From Bromus sterilis (lineage: Eukaryota; Streptophyta; Magnoliopsida; Poales; Poaceae), in contig OX465597.1 in assembly GCA_950022295.1 (NCBI GenBank), forward strand, positions 61,615,016-61,679,015: a stretch of DNA of 64,000 bases, in the 5' to 3' direction. Shown here piece after piece: positions 1 to 11,808 of the stretch. Within the stretch, counting starts at the first letter, position 1. Each line of letters begins with the position of its first letter. The translations under genes were made by a program, and so were the position numbers. The notes under the pieces were generated by a model. The model was not told the DNA's origin, did no database searches, and saw only the letters and a list, made by a program, of their open reading frames with translations.

Positions 1-1
1 A

Positions 2-211
2 GTGGAGCATGATATGATCGAGCTGCAACAAGACTTGAATTATCGAGAACATCCGAGCCGCATTCTCGATCAGTCTGAGCGTCGAACTCGCAACAAGACC
101 GTCAAGTTCCTCAAGGTTCAGTGGTCGAATCATTCTGAAGATGAAGCCACTTGGGAACGCGAAGATCGCCTTCGCGATGAATACCCCGACCTTTTCCTCG
201 CTACCACTTAA
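2..211 (+). CDS. 3' end of Ty3/gypsy chromovirus polyprotein (partial)
   Basis: Only the last 69 codons of an element polyprotein are inside the window; the frame is open at the left edge and the apparent first codon is GTG, so this is not a real start. The residues REHPSRILDQSERRTRNK, VKFLKVQWSNHSEDEATWE and EDRLRDEYPDLF match the C-terminal chromodomain-like tail that follows integrase in chromoviruses, and align with the same tail of the complete chromovirus at 44700-44880 of this window. The stop is at 209-211 and is followed within 40 bp by a purine tract and an LTR, as expected for the 3' end of such an element. The tail is thought to guide integration through chromatin. The rest of the element lies outside the window. 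Confidence 0.85.
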   Translation: MEHDMIELQQDLNYREHPSRILDQSERRTRNKTVKFLKVQWSNHSEDEATWEREDRLRDEYPDLFLATT

Positions 212-228
212 ATTCTCGGGACGAGAAT

Positions 229-247
229 TCTTGTAGTGGGGGAGATT
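229..247 (+). other. Polypurine tract of the left chromovirus
   Basis: The stretch TTGTAGTGGGGGAGATT sits directly before the LTR start TGTAACACCC. It is the position and composition of the plus-strand priming site of a gypsy element. Confidence 0.7.
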
Positions 248-3200
248 TGTAACACCCTCAGATGCCTGTAATAGTAACCATCATTACTGTTGATCATCAC
301 TGATGGATTATCACTGATTGATCTCCCTTGTCCTTGATAAAACTTTGTGATGCTAATGATCAAACCTTGTTGTGGTTGATCAACACCCCATGCACCATGT
401 ACTTGAGCCCTTGGGATCAAAACCCAAAGCCAAATGCACCTTGCTCATCTAACAAACCAAACCCTAGTTGAAACTTCTTTGAATGAAAAATAAAACCAAA
501 GTGCTCAACTAAAGTTGTTCCAAAAATCATGAAACTATTTTTGTAAATTGCCTAAAATCATTATAATCATGTTGGACCAACTTTGGAAATTTTTGAAGTT
601 ATGGAAAATTCCAAACAATTCAAACAGAAGGTTAAAACCCTTACTTTGGGCATTTAATATTTAAAAGAAATATCTAATGATTTTATTTTGCTGCAAAAAC
701 TTTTGTGGCACTGCTATATAATGATATACTAATATTGAGACACCTAACACATTTTACAAAAATGCCTAAGCTAGGAAAACAATTACTAAAAGAGAAATAC
801 AGAATAGAAAAGACACAGAAAATTGGGAGAACACTAAATGTCGCTCAGGGCGACGGCCCACCTAGCCCAGGCCCACCCCCCACGGTTGTCTTCTTCCCCA
901 ACCACCCCCCCCCCACCTGCTCCCGTACGGCAGCCGGGCGTGGGCACGCCGCTGCCAGGCCGACCCCGCCTCCACCTGCTCCCTCCCGGCGTCGACGCGA
1001 TAAGGGCGACGCCCCCGACCCCCTGGACACCCTCTCCCTCTCCTTCCCCTCCTCCTCTTCTCTCACGCCTCGGGGAAAAGCCCCCGCGGGCCGTCGTCGC
1101 CATTGTCGTGGCCAAGCGCGGCCAACGTGCTCACGCCGCCTCGCCGTGTTGTCCAGGAGCTGCATCGCCGTCGACTACCTCACCCACCGCGAGGAATCGA
1201 GCCCGAGTCCACCACATGGAGCGCTACTTCACCGCCTTCGTCTTAGGCTCCGGCGGGATCCGCGACGAATTCCGGCCACAACCAGCCCGCATCGAGCCCG
1301 CTGCCACCTCCGTCGTGCTCCTGGTGAGCTCCCCGTTCGTCGCCAACCCTTCCCCTTGCCCCCCTCTCGCCGTAGCACCCGCCTCCATTGAAGCCGAGGA
1401 CTCGCTGCCGCCGGCAAGCTCACAATGGCGTCCTGGCTCGTGCAAATGGCACCCCCGCGCGTCACTTTGCTCCGTGCGCTTCCAGACACCGAGCGCACCC
1501 TAGAACTCCCCGACCCGTGCGCGTATGCAACGTCGTCGCCATCAGCCCGAGACCAACCGTCGCCTAACCTCGTCGTCGGCCCCGGTTCGGCGAGTCCCCG
1601 ACGCCGCCACCACCACGGTTCGACTCGCGCTGCTCCCCTCGTCAGTTTAAGCCCCCACACGTGCCTCCCCGTAGCCTGTAGCGAGTGCAGGTTCAACCTC
1701 GCCGGCGTCTGCCTCCGGCGAGCGCTCCGACGAGGTCCTGTGGGGCTGACCTGCAGGTCCCACCTGGCAGTGGTGTCATTAGAGCTTAATGACCCACTGA
1801 CCAGTGGCCCCTCCGGGTTAATCCCACTATTAGCTTAACAGGAAAATTAAAACCCCCTTGGGTCACTTACTAGTGGGCCCATGTACTAAGGTTAGCCTCA
1901 GGATTAATTAGACTGTTAATTATGCCCCTATGTCACTTACACCTGGGCCCCACCTGTCAGTTTGATTTTTTTAAGAATTTAAAAGAAATTCCAGTGGCTG
2001 ACATGTGGGTCCAGATGCATTTCTGATTTAATAAAATGTTTTATAAAAAAACAGAGGCTGACATGTGGGTCCCACATGTCAGGCCCTGTTTTGGATAATG
2101 TTTTGGATAATGTTGGATAAATAATAAAACAAATTCAGAAAATCATTTAAATGATTTAAAACTTTGAAATTCAATAACTTTTAAACCGTAACTCGGATTC
2201 AAAAACTTTATACATGAAAATTGATCAGAAAAATATAACGAATACGAATACGCTATCCGTATGCCTATCACACCCCTCTAACACAACGAACATCGAACCG
2301 TTCCCCCTTCGGACCGACGGTCCGATAAATTGTCCGTTACTGTTAGAGTGCCCGGATGAATTTATTCTGAACACGAATGTTTCTCGGAATAGATCAACTA
2401 GCACGGATACACCCCCCTTATGTTTGTCCGGTACCCACGACACCTCCGGCTTGATCCTTCCCCCTCCGGACACCCTGTCCGGTAATCATCCGGAACCGGT
2501 AGCTCATCCTCAGATGAATTTACGTTCCGAACAATGTACATTGGCGTTAGAATACCGTTAACTTTTCGTCTGTCATGTCATGCATCTGTTTGTATATGCT
2601 TGCTGTGTATTTACTGTTTTTCTTCCCCCCCCCCTTAATCTCCGGTAGACCCCGCTGCTGCCGTCGACTACACCGCTGCTGAGTACGACTACGTCGTCGA
2701 CGACCCTACTACTACCGTCGAGCTTGCAGGCAAGCAGAGCCATTCTCTTCCCCAGATATCGCCTATCTTTCCGTACATTTCTTGCACTAGGCATTGTAAC
2801 TGTTGCTGCTACGATTACAATCCTATTCAACTGCATAGCCTGGTTTTTGTTGCCCCTTGATGTGCCTTCCTTTATCCTATGCTGCCTATTATTATTATTA
2901 TGCATTATTCAGCAGTGAGCCCTGCGCATTGTTAGCTAGGATTAGATAGAGGGTCGTGATCACTCAGGGGGGTGAACGCGGATACAAATATTATAACTGC
3001 ACAGGTACGGTACAAAGCAGACACCGCCAAAGGCCCCTATCTGGGTTATGCCTAGTCACCTCAAGTGTGAGCTATCCAGGAGTAATCCTGGTACTCCACT
3101 CGAGGCTGACTTTGTCTTGCCGCCATAGGGTCCTGTAAACGGCTGTCCTTCAGGTAAGAAGTCGGGCGACCCAACGGTGCCCGCGAGAGGTATTGCGATG

Positions 3201-4698
3201 GGACGACAGGGAGGGTACGATCATTGTACCGGTGTGCTTGGCCCCTGATCGTTGTCCGCGAGAGTTACCAGAACCATGAAAGTCGAGCTCCCCCAGGAGC
3301 ACACGCGAGACAAGGTAAGGAGACGGTTCACCTTGTTGGTAACCGCAGTGACTTGGTGGGACGACGGGGCAGGCACCGATGTACTGGTGGTCCTGGCTGC
3401 TGTCGTTGTCCGCGGGTCGGTTAAGTCGAGGCAACGATAACGGTTGTCACGCAGGTTAATTAAAATGCTAAATGGTTCAGTGAATGTCTTGAGTTGGATA
3501 TATGCCATGTACGGACTACCTACCAGTGGGAACTACGAGTTATGAGCTCCTCCGCTTCTTAGTGTCGTCCGAGGACTCTTCAGACGTCAGCAGTACCGCG
3601 GCCTGCGCCGGGAAGTGGTGTTGTCTTATTTGCTCGCGCGGTGGTGTCTTATTTGGATTTGCTTTAACTTCACCGGCCAGCCACGCACCGTGCAGGAGTA
3701 CGTTCGGGTTGGGGTCCAAGGCCCGGTTTACTTAGGATTTAGACCGGCGGATGGCCTCTCTGTTGAGTTTGAAAGATGGGCTATGAAGTGTCGGATAGCC
3801 TTGGTGGAGCGTGCCCTAACAAGGTTCCCGCCACCCTGGAGATCCGTGCGTGTAGCGTAACACAAGTGCACCCCTGCAGGGAAGATTAATCTATTCGAAT
3901 AGGCGTGTCCACGGTAACAGGACGCTTTATGCTGAAGCTGGATCTTACCACTAGAAACTATTATTAAATTGTATGGTTCCGGGTTTTTCTTCCTCGCGGG
4001 GATGTCGAGGAGGTGAACTCGGAGGCATTGCTAATTATTACAACTTATTATTATACAATGCTGCAGCAACTTCTGCTGCATTGTTACTTTATGCTTTATA
4101 TAAACTGTTGGCTGATTCTTACCACATGCTGCAAGACCTCGTCGGGAGATGCTAGTCTTTGATAGGCCTAGCTTCTTACCCTTGCTCTGGATTTTTGTCT
4201 TTCAGTCCACTATATACAGCCTCTTCTTTCCGTTGATACAATACATAATGCTTAGTAGCGGACGTAAGACTCGCGGGTATACTAGATACTCACCTGCTTT
4301 ATTTCCTTTACTGTTTTGCCTGATCGGCCGCTGCAGTCGGCGTTGGAGCCCAGGAGCAGGAGTACCCCGGAGGCGCCTACTACGACGTCGAGTTCCTCGT
4401 CGACCAGGAGTAGTTCGGTGGATCCCAGGCAGGAGGCCTCGCCTTTTCGATCTGTATCTCTGATGTGATTTGTGCTAGCCTTCTTAAGGCAAAACTTGAC
4501 TAACTATGTCTGTACTCAGATATTATGGCTTGTATGACTTATGTATTCGGGTCCGCGTGACCCCCTCTATTGTAACATATTTGTTTATCCTTTTGTGTTT
4601 AGTGTTGTGCTGTGATATTATCACCGTGGCACCCTAATCTCAGTCGTGTACCCTGTGTGGATGATTACTGTACACGGCTTGATTTTGGGGGCGTCACA
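248..4698 (+). mobile_element. 3' LTR of Ty3/gypsy chromovirus (about 4.45 kb)
   Basis: The LTR starts TGTAACACCC and ends GGGGGCGTCACA; the two ends are imperfect inverted repeats bounded by TG and CA. It lies just after the polyprotein stop and polypurine tract, so it is the 3' copy. The 5' copy and the target duplication cannot be checked inside the window. The first 850 bp and the part after 1,800 are AT-rich, while about 850-1750 is strongly GC-rich with long spurious open frames on both strands, a layout shared with the chromovirus LTRs at 34862 and 44925. No promoter can be fixed by eye. Confidence 0.8.
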
Positions 4699-5575
4699 CC
4701 CACCAACCACCTCCACCATCGCTCGACACAGCCGCACCGAGCAGATCCACTAAGCCATCTCGTAGCCGAAGAAGCCCCTCGTCGGAGCCACCAACCGCAC
4801 CATGCGAAGGTCGCCGACCATCACCACCCGCAGGATCCGACACCCGCTCACTGGAAGCGGATCACCGGACGCAGCAAATCCACCAATGTTCATCCAGAAC
4901 CACGCCGACAGTGACCAGGAATATACCGCCCGAGGCTCTGAATCACCTCGATTCCCAGCCGTGACCAAGCTCCCTTCGCGCGCACGCACCACACGTGCAC
5001 GCCAGAGAACGATGTAGATCCAGCGCGTCGCATGCCCTTGACCCATCACCACGAGCTGCTCCACCATGCCCCTCCGCGACCGAAGCCGTCTCCCACACGG
5101 ACTAGCACCACAGCACCACCCACCACAGCCAGGACGTGTGGCCCCGGCCATGCAGCCGCGCACGCCGGCAAGCCACTAGAGAGAGCAGCGCGCCGCGCCG
5201 CCCCAGCTAAGTCCACCGCGTAGAGCTAGCGCGCCAGATCCGTGGTCGCCCGTACCTTCTTGTGTAGCCCGCGACCGTGCCAGCCCTCGACCGCCGGAAA
5301 TCAAAGAATCCTTGCACGCCAAGATCCGGGGACGTGCTCTCGCTCGCGGAGGCGTCCCGTGCCACCCACACGAGATGAGAGGGCAGGCATCCCCCGCTAC
5401 CACCGACGGCCGACCGGGCTTAGCCCAGCGGCGTCCTCCAGTGGGTGACGGAGGGAGGGGGAGAGGAACGTCGGCGAATGGAGGTTGGGTCGCGTTTTCC
5501 TCCCGAGTCGCCCGAGCAGGGGGTTACGCGGGGGCGCTCGTGAAAAATGGAATTGTACCTTTATACATACTATAG
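4699..5575. other. GC-rich unassigned segment
   Basis: This GC-rich stretch has Pro/Arg/Ala-rich open frames on both strands, none longer than about 140 codons and none with a recognised domain. It could be the GC-rich part of another LTR or a fragment of a host gene leader. It directly abuts the LTR end at 4698. I see no splice pattern or protein family that decides between these. Confidence 0.3.
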
Positions 5576-5836
5576 CCTTGTTTGTTTAAGTTTTAACTAG
5601 CTTCGAATCACCTACAGATTCAATTCACTAGCAAGGCCGATTATGTGAATCAGCCTTGCCACCGAAGCACACTTGGGCGTGCTTTAGACAATTGCACTAG
5701 AAATGGTCTAAATCCGGATATATCTTGGAGGTACCGATTCCGGCGAGCCTGGAGAATTTCAAAAATGTTTTTGTACTCCACCTATCAACGAGCTACAGAC
5801 TCGACGGTTCAATACCTAGAGAGATCTTCAAAATAC
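5576..5836. other. Unassigned spacer
   Basis: I see no reading frame, repeat or terminal motif in this AT-balanced stretch. It precedes a degraded LTR start. Confidence 0.3.
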
Positions 5837-7488
5837 CCGGTCTCAAACCTATCTATAATTTCTGCTTGTTCCATGCCCTTTTATGTGACATTGCTATATG
5901 TTTTTCTACACTTTTATATCATTTTACACATATTTGGACTAACCTACTAACTTAGTGCACCCAGTGCCAGTTCCTGTCTGCTGATGTCTGTAAGTTGCAG
6001 CTTTTACCCCAATTTACAGAGCTCCAAAAATTCCAGAAAAATCAGATAAAAAATCAGCGTACAGGAAGCTTCCGGAGCACCCAAAGGAGGGCCGGGGGGG
6101 CACCTGCCACCCAGGTGGCCACGTGGCATGGCCCACTCCCTGGTCGTGCCACCAGGGCGCCTGGGAGGTGTGGCCAACCTCTGGCTCCCCCTTCGGCCTA
6201 TATTACCTCCTCGTCCCGAAAACCCTCGAGGAGAACCCCGCATCGCGAATTTCCCCTCTGTTCCACCGCAGCCGCGCTTCCAAGTTCGGGAGAACCAGAA
6301 GACCTCTTCCCGGCACCGTGTCGGAGGGAGGATTGACCTCGGGGAGCTTCTCCACCATCATGGGCGCTTCCCGAATGTACCGTGAGTAGTTCCCCTTGGA
6401 CCATGTGTTCATGACTAGTAGCTATGTGATGTCTTCTCTCCAATCTTGTGCTTCAATTCTTAGCCCTTGTGAGCTGCCCTACATGATCAAGGCATCTATG
6501 TAATTCTTACTGCAGTTGGTATGTTGTGTTTGCTGGGATCCGATGGATTATGAGATTATGTTCAGATTGTGATGAGTCATATATTTGGTTTACCTTTCAT
6601 ATTTTGTTCTTGAGTAATTCTTGCATGTTCTCCTTTACTTTTTATTGCTTTGGACAAGTAGTAGATAGTAACTCCAAGAGGGAGCATTTATGCATGATTG
6701 TGGATTCATGCCCCCAATGTCTAGCTTGAGTGACAAAAACATGAGACTAGGGGATGTGATGTTGCCACCAGGGAGAAAACAACGGTGCTTGTAACCGCGG
6801 CTGCAAGTATTGTTTACTTTACGCAAAGTTTGTTAATGTAGTTGTCTGTTGCTTTGATTTACACTTTGGTTGGGCTCGCAACTTAATACCAGCGAGATAT
6901 TCTGGATAGATATCGCAAGGTGGATGATTAGTTAGTAGATGCAGATGGATTTGGGTCTACTTGTCTTGGCGTACTGCCCATACTTTTGAGCCTCTTACTT
7001 TCAAGTAGCATAATTAGCATTGCAGTGCGTTTATAAATCTGTCAATTGCCCAGCTTTAATTTCTTTATCCAACTTAGCTATTTTATCGTCTTTTGGGAGA
7101 GAGACATCACTAGTGAACATCATGGGACCCCGGTCCATATTTCCACCACTGTTTACACCACCACTTTAATTATTGTTTTTTACTTTCCATTGCAATTATC
7201 ACCACTGTCGTTATCCCCTTACGTTTAATCCTTTGTAAACAACAAGGCCGGAGAGATTCCCAACCTCTCTGTACTCGCTGGGAGCAAAGCTATATGTTTT
7301 GTGTGCAGGTCCAGGTAAAGCAAGTGATTATCTTCAAATGACGCCTCACTTGCCGAGCCACCTACTTGTCGAATTTGGAGTCCTACTGGACTGACTCAAA
7401 CCTTGGTATCTTTTCCAAGGGAAATTTTCTACTACGCTACATCTCAACCTTCCACTTGGGGTAACAAACGAGGGGCGAGAAGACATCA
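5837..7488 (+). repeat. LTR1 of the composite element
   Basis: From CAAACCTATCTATAATTTC onward it follows LTR4 (14105-15689). The true start TGTTGATATG is not preserved here, so the left boundary is approximate. The right boundary is set by the primer-site region at 7499. Confidence 0.65.
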
Positions 7489-7498
7489 AAGCAATTTC

Positions 7499-7514
7499 TG
7501 GCGTCGTTGTCGGA
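7499..7514 (+). other. Primer binding site, degraded (tRNA-Asp type)
   Basis: TGGCGTCGTTGTCGGA follows LTR1 by about 10 bp. It differs at two positions from TGGCGCCGTTGCCGGGGA, which pairs with the 3' end of plant tRNA-Asp and is common in Triticeae and Tat-like gypsy elements. Both changes are C to T. Confidence 0.55.
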
Positions 7515-7656
7515 GCCTCCAATCTCAAGATAGGGGAATTGCACACTATCTTTTATCTTTGATTTTTAGTCTTGTTAGTTTACCTTTTGGTTTTTATCTT
7601 AGTGTCCTTTATCAAAAAATCACAAAAAAATAGTTATTTTGCTTCGTTTAGTCAGT

Positions 7657-8442
7657 ATGTCTAAGTCCTTTGCCTTTGGTTTTGCACCCGAAGGGGAAAT
7701 TCTCACCTTCAAACAAAGAGGTGGAGAAAGTCTGAAATATGTTGGGTATAGAATTAATGACTCTCAAAATAGAGCCACCTAGAAGCAATCCACCACTATC
7801 TTGCTTAGAAAATTTTACGTTGGTGTTACTTATTGGAATAGGTTTGTTTTAGACACTGCTATCAATGGAAATTTTCTAGAGTCCCCAGTTTGGGAAGCTC
7901 TTAATGTTATGGAAAATCTTTTTGGAAATCCCCCTATTGTTAGTACACAAGAGAACATTATTTTAGCTCACATTCTGAGAAAACTTAATAAGATAGAGCC
8001 AGAGATACCAAGTATGGGGAAAATAAATGAAGCAGACTGTAGGATTCAAGGGAATTTAAATAGGGTTGATAACTCCATGCACAAAATTCATACCACTTTG
8101 GAGACCCTTCAATCCCATGATTTGGACCCTTCTAGGATTTACAAGATTGAGGATATTATTGAAACTTTAGGAACTACTCTATCCTCCTTCAATACTAAAA
8201 ATGTAGAAACCCCCTCGAAGAAGGATCCTAAGTTCGTTTACGTACCAAAAGTTCCTCAACCCAAAACAAATATATCTATTGCTAGGGGTGTGGTAATTGT
8301 GAAGACCTTGGAAGAGATACCACTCTTGAATAGAATTAGAAACGAAATACCAATTGGCCTTACTACCTTTGCTTTTATTAAAAGAAGTGTTATCACTAGG
8401 CCTTTATTTGAAAGTCCTCTTAAGACTAGTTGTACTATTTAA
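7657..8442 (+). pseudogene. gag-like ORF, copy 1, one internal stop
   Basis: Reading from ATG at 7657 gives MSKSFAFGFAPEGEILTF and continues to 8442, about 261 codons, with one in-frame TAG at 7780-7782. Phrases such as LLRKFYVGVTYWNRFVLDT and GNFLESPVWEALNVMENLFG resemble the gag-like proteins of non-autonomous gypsy elements that are abundant in wheat and barley (resemblance from memory, not searched). Gag would form the particle that packages element RNA. No CCHC zinc knuckle is visible and no protease follows in this copy; the sequence runs instead into a truncated LTR at 8738. Low-complexity and acidic stretches are absent. The lesion and lack of pol make it non-functional alone. Confidence 0.55.
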
Positions 8443-8737
8443 GAGCTTTTTGATGATCTTGATGATGGTTCAATTGTTACAACTTGATCTTTTTGTATCA
8501 TGCCTTTCTAAAAGGCATAAAAGAAAGCGCTTGTTGGGAGGCAAACCATGATGTTTTTTTACTTTCAGTTTTAGTGGTCTTGATGGTTGTTACTACTGTA
8601 GCAACATGATTGTATATTTATTTTCAAGATTTGTGCCAATTTTTAGCCTCTGATTGCAAGAAAGTTCAAAAGTTGTGACATGTTGTTCAGAAACAGATTA
8701 TGTCCACTTGACGAAAAATTGGCCATAAATCACCAGA

Positions 8738-10178
8738 TAAAATCAGCGAGACGGAAGCTTCCGGAATCACCAAAGGGGAGCCAGAGGGGGCCACCCTTTC
8801 CCAGGAAGCCAGGTAGCGCGGCCCCACCCCTGGCCGCGCCACCAGGGCGCCTAGGAAGTGGGGACACCCCCTTTCTTCCCCCTTGGGCCTATATTACCTC
8901 TTCGTCCAGGAAACCCTCGGGGAGAACCCCGCATCGCAAATTTCCTCTATGTTCCGCCGCCGCCGCACTTCCAAGATCGGGAGCACCAGAAGACCTCTTC
9001 CTGGCACCCTGACGGAGGGAGGATTGACCTCCGGTAGCTTCTCCACCACCATGGATGCTTCTCGGATGTGTCGTGAGTAGTCCCCCTTGGACCATGGGTC
9101 CATGACGAGTAGCTATGTGATGTCTTCTCTCCAATCGTGTTCTTCAATTCTTAGTCCTTGTGAGCTGCCCTACATGATCAAGGCACCTATGTAATTTTCC
9201 TGTTGTTGCTATGCTGTGTTTGCTGGGATCCGATGGATTATGAGATTATGTTCAGATCCTGGTGAGTTATATATTTGGTTTACCTCTTACATTTTTTTCT
9301 TGATTAACTCTTGCATGTTCTCCGTTACTTTTTATATCTTTGGCCAAGTAGTATATAGTTACTCCAAGAGGGAGCGTTATGCATGATTGTGGGTTCATGC
9401 CCCCCGATGTCTAGCTTGAGTGACAGAAACATGAGACTAGGGGATGTGTTGTTGCCACCAGGGAGAAAACAATGATGCTTTTAACCGCGGTTGCAAGGAT
9501 TGTTTACCTTAAGCATAGATTGTTATTGCAATTGTCTGTTGCTTTGAGTTTACACTTTGGGTGGGGCTCGGAACTTAATACTAGCGAGATGCTCTAGATA
9601 GATATCTCAATGTGGATGATTAGTGAGTAGATGCAGATGAATTTCTATCTAATTGTCTTGGCGTACTTCCCATACTTTTGAGCCTCTTACTTTCAAGTAG
9701 CATAATTAGCATTGCGGTGCGCTTATAATTCTGTCAATTGCCCAGCTGTAATTTGTTCACCCAGCTTAGCTGTTTTATCGTCTTTTGCGAGAGAGACATC
9801 ACTAGTGAACATCATGGGACCCTGGTCTAATTTCCACCATGGTTTACACCTCCACTTATTTAGTGATTTATTTCCTTACAGTTGCTATCACTATCACTAT
9901 CATTATCCTCTTGCGTTTTATCCTTTGGAAACGACAAGGCCAGAGAGATTGAAAACCTATTTGTACTCGTTGGGAGCAAAGTTATATGTTGTGGGTGCAG
10001 GTCAAGCTAAAGTAGGGAACCTCGGTTGTGAACGGCGTCATTGTTCACTTTACCACCTACTTGTCGACCTTGGAGTTCTCCTCGATCTGATAAACCTTAC
10101 AGCCACCGTGTAAGGGAAATTGTTCTAGCTACATCTCAACCTTCCACTTGGGGTAGCCAACGAGAGCACTACTTCAGT
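8738..10178 (+). repeat. LTR2, 5'-truncated
   Basis: It begins at AAAATCAGCGAGACGGAAGC, which corresponds to about 14325 in LTR4, so roughly the first 220 bp of the LTR are missing. It ends at GTGCCATCAATAT, close to the normal LTR end. Internal 1 joins it directly without a polypurine tract, so the junction is a deletion or recombination product. Confidence 0.6.
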
Positions 10179-10760
10179 GCCATCAATATCTGAAGGTGGG
10201 TGATTAGTGAGTTAATGCAGATGTATTTTGGTCTACTTGTCTAAGCGTACTGCCCATACTTTGGAGCTTCTAGCTTTCTAGTAGCATAATTAGCATCGCG
10301 GTGCATTTATAATTCTGTCAATTGCCCAGCTATAATTTTTTCACCCAACTTAGCTATTTTATCGTCTTTTGGGAGAGAGACATCACTAGTGAACATCATG
10401 GGACCCCGGTCCATATTTTTACCATTATTTACACCTCCACTTTATTTACTGCTTTTACTTTTCGTTGAAATTATCACTATCTTTATCCCCTTGTGTTTAA
10501 TCCTTTGTAAATAACAAGGCCGGAGAGATTGACAACATCTCTATACTCTTTGGGAGCAAAGTTATCTGTTGTGTGTGGATGTCCACGTCAAATTATCTCA
10601 TTCGGCAACTTAATCTCTAGCGCCGTTGACACCTACTTGCAGCATTCGAAGTCCGCCGGAGACAAACCTTGGTATCTTCATCGAGGGAATTTACTGCTAG
10701 ACTACATCCAAACCTTCCACTTGGGGTAGCCAACGCGGAGCACTACTTTAGTGCCATCAA
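10179..10760 (+). repeat. LTR3, strongly 5'-truncated
   Basis: It resumes at CTGAAGGTGGGTGATTAGTG, matching about 15115 of LTR4, and runs to the LTR end at CATCAAG. Only the last third of the LTR is present. A normal primer-site region and internal 2 follow. Confidence 0.6.
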
Positions 10761-10770
10761 GAGTAATTTC

Positions 10771-10788
10771 TAGCGCCGTTGCCGGGGA
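10771..10788 (+). other. Primer binding site (tRNA-Asp type, one change)
   Basis: TAGCGCCGTTGCCGGGGA lies 10 bp after LTR3. It matches the expected TGGCGCCGTTGCCGGGGA except for the second base, a G to A change. Confidence 0.6.
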
Positions 10789-10945
10789 CTCCAATCTTCA
10801 AGATAGGGGAGTTGCACACTATCTTTTATCCTTGCTTTTTAGTCTTGTTAGTTTACCTTTTAGTTTTTATCTTAGTGTCCTTTATAAAAAAAACCACAAA
10901 AAATTAGTTACCTTACTTTTAGTTGTCCTTTCTGTTTATTCAAGC

Positions 10946-11808
10946 ATGTTAGGACTTGGTGCTTTGAGGGAATCGGAAGTTCTAGATTTCCATCAAAGTG
11001 ATGGAGAAAATATGAAGAAGGCATGGGACAGAATTTCTGATGCACATAGAAGGATTATGCCTTGGATACCTATAAAAATTGTGCTTAGGAATTTTTACCA
11101 TGGTCTTTTTAGATGATGTAAACACTCCCTTGATATTATAGATGAAGGAGATTTCTTAGAGCGTGATGAAGCAACAGCTCTTGATATTATACATGGTCTA
11201 TACAGTTACTTTGTTTATGATCATAGTTTTGATACTGTTATATATAGACTTGCTACTATTGAAAAGAGAATGGATGCTCTAGACTTGAGGAAAGTAGAGA
11301 AACCCAAGTCCAATAAGAAAGATATTTTGGAGATAGACATTATTGGGACCCTTTTTTAGAATTAGAATCTCTGACCAAGACTTCCTTGCTTATTGTGATA
11401 TTGGATCCATGGTTTCTAAAATGCCAAATGTCGTTTATGATTCTTTAAAAAAATTTAAACATGGACAATTTGTCATCTTATCACAAACATGCAAATGGAG
11501 ATATCTCTGAGATCCATGGAAAGGTAAAAGATGTCCAGGTTACATTCTTTAAAAGGAGTGCAACGGTTGATTTCTTCATCATGGAGCCAAACCAAGGAAA
11601 CATAGTGCTTGGAAGGGACTTCCTCCGAGCCATAAAAGGCGTCATTGATATAGGTAAAGGACACATACGCTTACGTGGAAAGGCGAAAGGTACGTATCAC
11701 TTTCCTAAAAGAAATAAGTATGAACTTGTTGAGGAACATTTGAAGGTTTTTATAATTCCAATAACTATGATGACTTTTGGTTCCTCTTCTTGTATCATAC
11801 CTAGCTAA
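10946..11808 (+). pseudogene. gag-like and retropepsin-like remnant, copy 2
   Basis: From ATG at 10946 the frame reads MLGLGALRESEVLDFHQSD, runs through a TGA at 11114-11116 and stops at 11357-11359. A second frame around 11388 gives AYCDIGSMVSKMPNVVYDSL, in which DIGS occupies the place of the aspartic protease active-site triad. After another frameshift a third frame (11461-11808) gives FFIMEPNQGNIVLGRDFLRA and KGVIDIGKGHIRL, the C-terminal half of a retropepsin fold. The order gag then protease is that of a gypsy element, but nothing like reverse transcriptase follows. At least one stop and two frameshifts make it inactive. The unit lies between LTR3 and LTR4. Confidence 0.55.

Noticed and set aside
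705..1838. Overlapping long Pro/Arg/Ser-rich open frames on both strands
   Set aside because: They lie in the GC-rich part of an LTR, occur on both strands at once, and show no domain; composition explains them.
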